In this document: positions 59,981 through 64,000 of the stretch, one piece after another
Layout of the letters: each line of letters begins with the position of its first letter
Numbering within the stretch: position 1 is the stretch's first letter
Assembly: GCA_011033025.1 (NCBI GenBank)
Contig: WFMF01000669.1
Location: forward strand, 1 to 64,000
DNA from: Beroe forskalii
Taxonomy: Eukaryota > Ctenophora > Nuda > Beroida > Beroidae
Length of the DNA: 64,000 nt
Direction: 5' to 3'
The notes under the pieces: generated by a model
The model's database searches: none
What the model was told of the DNA's origin: nothing
Seen by the model: only the letters and a program-made list of their open reading frames with translations
Program-made: the position numbers and the translations under genes

Positions 59981-60480
59981 ATGAACTTGCCAGCATGCAA
60001 AAACTGTGATTCATGGATGTATTCAAAAATCGCTCCAAACCAGTCATGGTTAAAATCAACAAGACACTCATCAGATGCCGTGCTGAAAACTGCTGTATGT
60101 TCTGGAATCTTCTTTACATCCAAGAGTAACCAGTTAATAGAGGACATCCAGATGCAGTATACCCACCGAATGAATACATGGCCTAGGATCAAGAAGCTGG
60201 GTCCTCTTTCCTTACAGAGACGAAAAGAGAGATACTTGATCATCCATGCATGGAAAATATACCACCAACGCTCCCCAAAACAACATTGCCATGGACTTCT
60301 TCAAGAACAGTAGACTTGGCGTTAAGATCCCGTTTCTCCACAGGACTGCAACATTAGCTGCAGTAAACGCTGCAAAACTATGGACCGAAATACTTAGAAC
60401 CGTCAAGATCATGGATGAACTCGACTGTTGACTCCTCCAAAAGACACCATGGGAGTTTCCTGAGACAATTTATGGCCAGC
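59981..60480 (+). mobile_element. Non-LTR retrotransposon remnant (reverse transcriptase C-terminus)
   Basis: One frame reads MQYTHRMNTWPRIKKLGPLS then LQRRKERYLIIHAWKIYH. This corresponds to the conserved stretch after the thumb of CR1/jockey-like polymerases (Q-[RY]-x-[FY]-T-[KR]-x, L-x-[LM]-x-SL-x-RR-x-ERY-x-II-x-x-WKI). The homology continues in a shifted frame (KNSRLGVKIPFLH, then AAKLWTEILRTV). The copy is 5'-truncated and frameshifted, hence inactive. Confidence 0.6.
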
Positions 60481-63008
60481 CCCTGCAGTGATAGGATGCA
60501 GACAATAAATATATTTAGGGGGCCGTCGCATATTGCGTCATCACTCGACGGGATTGGGGGATGGGGGGTTCTAAATGCTGACTGATGATGACAGGTGGAT
60601 GGAGGGGTTCAAACTATGCTAACGTCATCAAAATCACATCCTTAGGATAAAATTTCCTGACGTTTTTGTCCATGATATTATGTTTTGAACTACCTGTTTT
60701 ATGACCAAAAAGTGCTGACGTAATTAATATGTGACGGCTCTCTGTGTGCAAAAATGGGCGGTATGAATTCCGTGACTTTTCACCCTAGGACATTTTAGCC
60801 CACGGCACTTAATATCTGTCCTGACCCTAACTAAAATCTTGCCCAATTCCCTGAACATTATCCAAACCCTAATCTTTGCGTGAATGTGTGAGGTCAATTG
60901 TCTTGAGGTGAAAGTCCCCCCCTCCATACTTATAATATTACCTAGGTTGAAGTTGTTACCTGTTCCGAATGAGCTGAGGATTCCGTATGAAGTCTGAGCC
61001 GTGTCTTTCCCATCGTGGCTTCTTTTCATATCTTATGGCCATTATCATGTACGCTGAGCTATATTGAAAAATGGATATTAGTACTCCATCTCAAATATCA
61101 CTTCATCTGAAATATGTACGGAATTATTTCGGTTCGTGCTTTTGTAAGTTTAACATGTGATTCGAAATTTTCTAGATTTTTTCCATACTAATTAAAATTA
61201 ATTTTCTTAAGGAATAAAATTCGCACGCACAAGCTTTAAAACATGTGTGCGCGGCGAACAAGCCACGCGCGCGGCGTATTTTTCGACACTCTATAAACTC
61301 GTTGAAAATTCATACCAAAGCTATGTACATGCGCGTTACAAAAGCAAAACATTTGAACTGCGACTGCCTCACTAATTTTCGAATATTTTGTTACATGAGA
61401 GCTAAGCTGTGTCATGTTTATGAAAATTGCTATATCGTTTCCATATGAACGAGAGTTCAAGGACCATTGAAGTAGCATCATTTTATTCTTACAAAAGATG
61501 CAGTAATAACAAAAAGTACAATGAATGTTGCAAATTTGAATGTTTTAATCTACACATTTACTACTGTACCATGATCAATAATGAATCTATAGTTACAAAG
61601 TGAACAGGAACCATGAAATTTATGCGACATGTAATGCTTAAGTGCAAACTGCAAGCCCCCGTTTGAAAATAATTTAGGGCCTGAAAACTTAAAGCGGGTG
61701 CTTGTTACAAGATTCATATGTAGAAAAATTTAGAAAATCTTTTGAAAGAAAAGTTCTGTAGCATCATTTAATAAACGTTTAAGATTTTACTGCTCAAATA
61801 AGTTTAAATTAAACTTAGGTGGATATATCATATATACATACTTTACAAGGGAATTAATTATCAAATCCTCAAAACATACCATGATTCAATCGCAATAATT
61901 ATAAGTTTATAAATCATCATATTAATTTAAACTTTAAATAATCACTGATAGGAAACTTTTCTACTTGAGATGAGCACTGAAACTTTTACTACATTTAGGT
62001 TTTCAGAATCACTGTATTTATAATTCTATCTAGGCAAACTCTGATATCATCCAAAAACGGCTTACCATTGATCAATCGAATATTATGCTATAAAATATGC
62101 GATCTGTACATCAAACATATCATGTACTGATGTATAGTTTGGTCTCATGCATGTCAATCTCACGTTGACACATATCAGCCACCTTAGCGTGCAGTACATT
62201 TCGAATGGAGCACTGAGTATTATATGTGATATAAATATACGGAGGTAATGGAAAGGATTGTGTTGATGGCACGTTTCAAGGCTTCTGATATCGAATGCAA
62301 AATCCATGTCCAATGGTCGATCCAATGACAAATTTCAAGAGCACACACAGACTATGCGTATATCTGACTCAAATTCACTGACTCCTACACCACAAAATTC
62401 TGATATCAAGTTCACTCCAACATCGTTTTACGGTGACCCTAGTTCTGCTCGACACCAAGTTTTCTTTAAACCACAATCTGCACTAGATTTTTTCTGAAAT
62501 ACTAATTGACTATGTCCGTCGGATATGGTCAAGTAGTATGAATACTTGCCATTTTCCGAGCATTCATAACTACCATAGAATTTGTAGCATCACACTAAGC
62601 TCACGTCTTCACGAATTCACTTGCTTCACTGCCCACTTAGTTCACTGCCCACACTTAAATTAATTCTCTCCCTGAACTCTCCTATCGCACTTAATTCACT
62701 TCTCACACTATTGACTGCTAAGGTAGTTTAAACTTTCAAATTCATCAAAATCTTCAAAAAATCTGAAAACGTTATGGGAGGGGGTATCAGTTTCCGTGTC
62801 CGTTTTTCAGTTTCTATTTTCCAGATGTATTTTAGATTTCCGGACAAAATGGACAATGACACCCCTCCTGTATATAACAGCTATTTACATAGTTATTATT
62901 ATGCTATTTAATCTTTGTAATATAAAAGTTTCAAATTAAGTGATTTTTACAGTGCTCTCCATGACGATAGTCCTTGCCATCTAACCAGCCCTGCATCCAG
63001 TAAAGGGA
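60481..63008. other. Intergenic DNA
   Basis: Near 60519 GGGGGCCGTCGCATATTGCG followed by a G-rich run resembles one end of the 8498-8642 type MITE, but no matching right end was found. GC-rich GCGCGGCG words near 61244. The remainder is AT-rich with no recognised gene. Confidence 0.4.
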
Positions 63009-63836
63009 TCAAATGCAGGTCAGGTCTCGTTGGGTGGTAGCCATTTCCTCATCGTCAATAATCTCCTCAACTCGGTGTCTCTGAGAAAAGCAGCATTATC
63101 AACACATTATTTTATTGGTCGTATGGAAGTATACCAATGACCCCCGGCAAGGGGTTAGTAGGGGTTCACCAGGGACTCAGTAGGGGGTCAGTAAGGGGTC
63201 AGCAGGGGGTCATTGGTATACTTTCATACGATCATTTTATTATGAAGCACCAAGTATCCACACTCCACAGAACCATTTGACCAAACATAACGTGGGTTGA
63301 CCAAAGATTCGTGTCGTGACGATTTCGCATCACCGATGATAAGCAGATGAATTTGAATTGATATTGTAGGCTTGCGTATGACGAATCGTGTACTCACATC
63401 GTTTTTGAGCATGATGTCGTGTTTGTCGAGCAGGAAGCTGTCTTTCTGTGGCACGAGAGCTTGCAATCTGACAGCTCGTATGGATGTGGGTTGGTAGGCT
63501 ACCATCTGCTCTAATTCCGTGTTCCGAAGAGCAGTTTCATAACAGCAATGTTAACTTATCGTTTCAACGTAAACACCTCAACAGTAAACCCCGAACTCCC
63601 ATCACGAGAAGACAGTTTTTAAAAATCATAAGCTTCCGGATAAAAAAGCACGATAATCGTCAAAACCCCATAGCTAATAGCTATTAGCAACCCCACAAAT
63701 TACGTCATGATCAATGATACCGAGGGTTGGATGATGGATCTCTAGCATGATCTATAAAACTCATATTTGCTTGCTTACCCGAATGTTGTTGTATCTGATT
63801 CTGAGTAAACGAATCCTGTTTCTAGCCTCGGCAGCT
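63009..63836 (-). CDS. Unrecognised gene, C-terminal exons
   Basis: Minus-strand exons are inferred at 63836-63779 (AEARNRIRLLRIRYNNIR in one open phase), about 63505-63398 (VAYQPTSIRAVRLQALVP, donor ND|GTGAGT) and 63080-63009 (RHRVEEIIDDEEMATT, ending LTCI and TGA at 63011-63009). The last two join in phase 0. The join into the middle exon is unclear: no good acceptor was found between a TAA near 63550 and the ATG at 63505, so that ATG may be a start. The peptide is charged and helical, without a domain I know. The rest of the gene would lie beyond the window. Confidence 0.45.
63117..63233. mobile_element. 117-bp TIR element with a minisatellite core and 8-bp target duplication
   Basis: GGTCGTATGGAAGTATACCA at the left is inverted at the right (GGTATACTTTCATACGATC), about 28 bp with few mismatches. 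ATTTTATT flanks both sides (63109-63116 and 63234-63241). The interior is a run of G-rich GGGGTCAGTAGGGGTTCACC units. An 8-bp duplication suggests a hAT-type non-autonomous element. It lies in the intron between the last two exons of the minus-strand gene. A truncated relative is at 8014-8197. Confidence 0.85.
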
Positions 63837-64000
63837 CTGAAAAATGGTATATGCGTCACTATTCGAATATTGAAAAGAGTGTCGATTATCAAGATTGGAA
63901 ACTTTATGCTTTTCTGTGCTCTGGTCCATTTGGTCGTGTTCTGTCGACCAAAGACTTCTAAAGCGGTTCCAACAACAGCCGTTTAAAGTGTTAAGTACAC

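Noticed and set aside
1..64000. tRNA, rRNA or other structural RNA genes
   Set aside because: None was recognised by eye; a covariance-model scan would be needed to exclude them.

Overview
The window is nuclear DNA of an invertebrate animal. The evidence is spliceosomal introns with GT-AG ends, a TFAP2 (AP-2) transcription factor, a nephrocystin-1-like sequence, a dipeptidyl-peptidase-like type II membrane protein, LINE remnants and many miniature inverted-repeat elements. The lineage cannot be fixed from the sequence. One transposon ORF (21320-21703) is of a kind I associate with cnidarian and some lophotrochozoan genomes. Two gene models were assembled by hand from splice sites, and both close exactly in frame: 1,048 codons for the DPP-like gene and 591 for AP-2.

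Layout. 1-5600 is repeat territory: hairpins, a 160-bp duplication, an unusual array of 17-bp repeats with unique spacers (1669-3403), and a LINE remnant. 5805-7733 is an intronless nephrocystin-1-like sequence broken by three frame changes. 8715-30013 (+) is the DPP-like locus: a probable first coding exon at 8715-8844, an exon at 9834-11208 encoding a paired zinc-knuckle-like protein that the same first exon could also join, then twenty exons of an inactive DPP homologue with a long cytoplasmic tail and one transmembrane segment. Its introns hold minisatellites, foldbacks, a transposon ORF and an intronless secreted cysteine-rich gene (28537-29127). 30014-35307 separates two convergent genes and contains a 2.2-kb, 15-bp minisatellite.

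35308-51625 (-) is an 11-exon AP-2 gene with a 10-kb first intron. From about 37.5 to 59 kb, in AP-2 introns and upstream DNA, there are at least fourteen copies of a short composite element. Each has a CRE-like TGACGTCA module and a second module at a nearly invariant 35-bp offset, in either orientation. None was found in the first 35 kb. The same region is rich in CACGTG, including four sites in about 60 bp upstream of AP-2 and a four-copy array with an exact 21-bp period at 55955-56023. 59981-60480 is another LINE remnant, and 63009-63836 (-) holds exons of an unrecognised gene with a small TIR element in its intron.

The best candidates for something undescribed are the polarity-switching 17-bp array, the AP-2-locus 35-bp-spaced composite element, the possible shared first exon of two unrelated proteins, and the zinc-knuckle pair with CX2CX6HX4C spacing.
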